Assembly (NCBI GenBank): GCA_022600335.1
Contig: JAHZKN010000232.1
Location: forward strand, 1 to 5,868
Length of the DNA: 5,868 nucleotides
Direction of reading: 5' to 3'
DNA from: Alphaproteobacteria bacterium
GTDB taxonomy: Bacteria > Pseudomonadota > Alphaproteobacteria > Rhizobiales > Hyphomicrobiaceae
Part shown: positions 5,819-5,868 of the stretch, one piece after another
How the letters are laid out: each line of letters begins with the position of its first letter
How positions within the stretch are numbered: position 1 is the stretch's first letter
Notes under the pieces: generated by a model
The model's database searches: none
Seen by the model: the letters and a program-made list of their open reading frames with translations, nothing else
What the model was told of the DNA's origin: nothing
Program-made: the position numbers and the translations under genes

Positions 5819-5868
5819 TTAAGGGCTTTTCGGCACCTGCGTACGAGCGGCCGCGGTTTCTGCACGAC
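5819..5868 (-). CDS. Possible C-terminal tail of a minus-strand gene, cut by the window
   Basis: Read on the minus strand from the right edge, one frame gives RAETAAARTQVPKSP and then TAA (5819-5821). The Ala-rich, hydrophilic composition is like an ordinary protein C-terminus, and the stop would lie 10 bp from the pip stop in convergent orientation. Another minus-strand frame is also open here for 17 codons, so 50 bases cannot settle it. No function can be suggested. Confidence 0.25.
   Translation of the reverse strand, partial: RAETAAARTQVPKSP

Noticed and set aside
1..5868. Search for tRNA or rRNA genes, CRISPR repeats, insertion-sequence ends, attachment sites and defence or toxin-antitoxin genes
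   Set aside because: I saw no T-loop/anticodon patterns, regularly spaced repeats, transposase motifs or recognisable defence domains. The window is filled with ordinary chromosomal genes.

Overview
The window reads as ordinary chromosomal DNA of an alphaproteobacterium with moderate GC content. The strongest clues are the N-terminus of its IF-3 (RRPMRG... then GPRIND) and the style of its GT4 glycosyltransferase and ABHD10-like hydrolase, which I associate with that class. Order-level placement (Hyphomicrobiales-like or Rhodospirillales-like) is a guess. I see no tRNA, rRNA, CRISPR array, insertion sequence or prophage signal.

Layout. From the left edge to 522 is the C-terminal part of an extended-type SDR (NAD-dependent epimerase/dehydratase superfamily), cut by the window. 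After a 178-bp gap comes an exported protein of unknown function (701-1879, +). It has a signal sequence, a predicted coiled coil, a long low-complexity linker and a basic C-terminal domain with six cysteines in three close pairs. It converges on an ABHD10-like serine hydrolase (1926-2732, -). That gene is divergent from a GT4 glycosyltransferase (2767-3948, +), with only 34 bp between the two start codons. A 230-bp leader follows, then infC (IF-3, 4179-4718, +), which most probably starts at a non-canonical ATC codon. A terminator-like hairpin (4757-4788) separates infC from a complete proline iminopeptidase (4855-5808, +). The last 50 bases may hold the tail of a gene on the minus strand.

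How the genes fit together. They do not form one pathway. infC is an essential translation gene standing alone here, without rpmI-rplT directly downstream. The glycosyltransferase probably serves an envelope polysaccharide or glycolipid, but no neighbour fixes its acceptor. The two alpha/beta hydrolases are unrelated in role: one an esterase or thioesterase, the other an aminopeptidase. The most distinctive item is the six-cysteine exported protein; the clearest regulatory feature is the infC start region. I found no convincing new multi-gene system.
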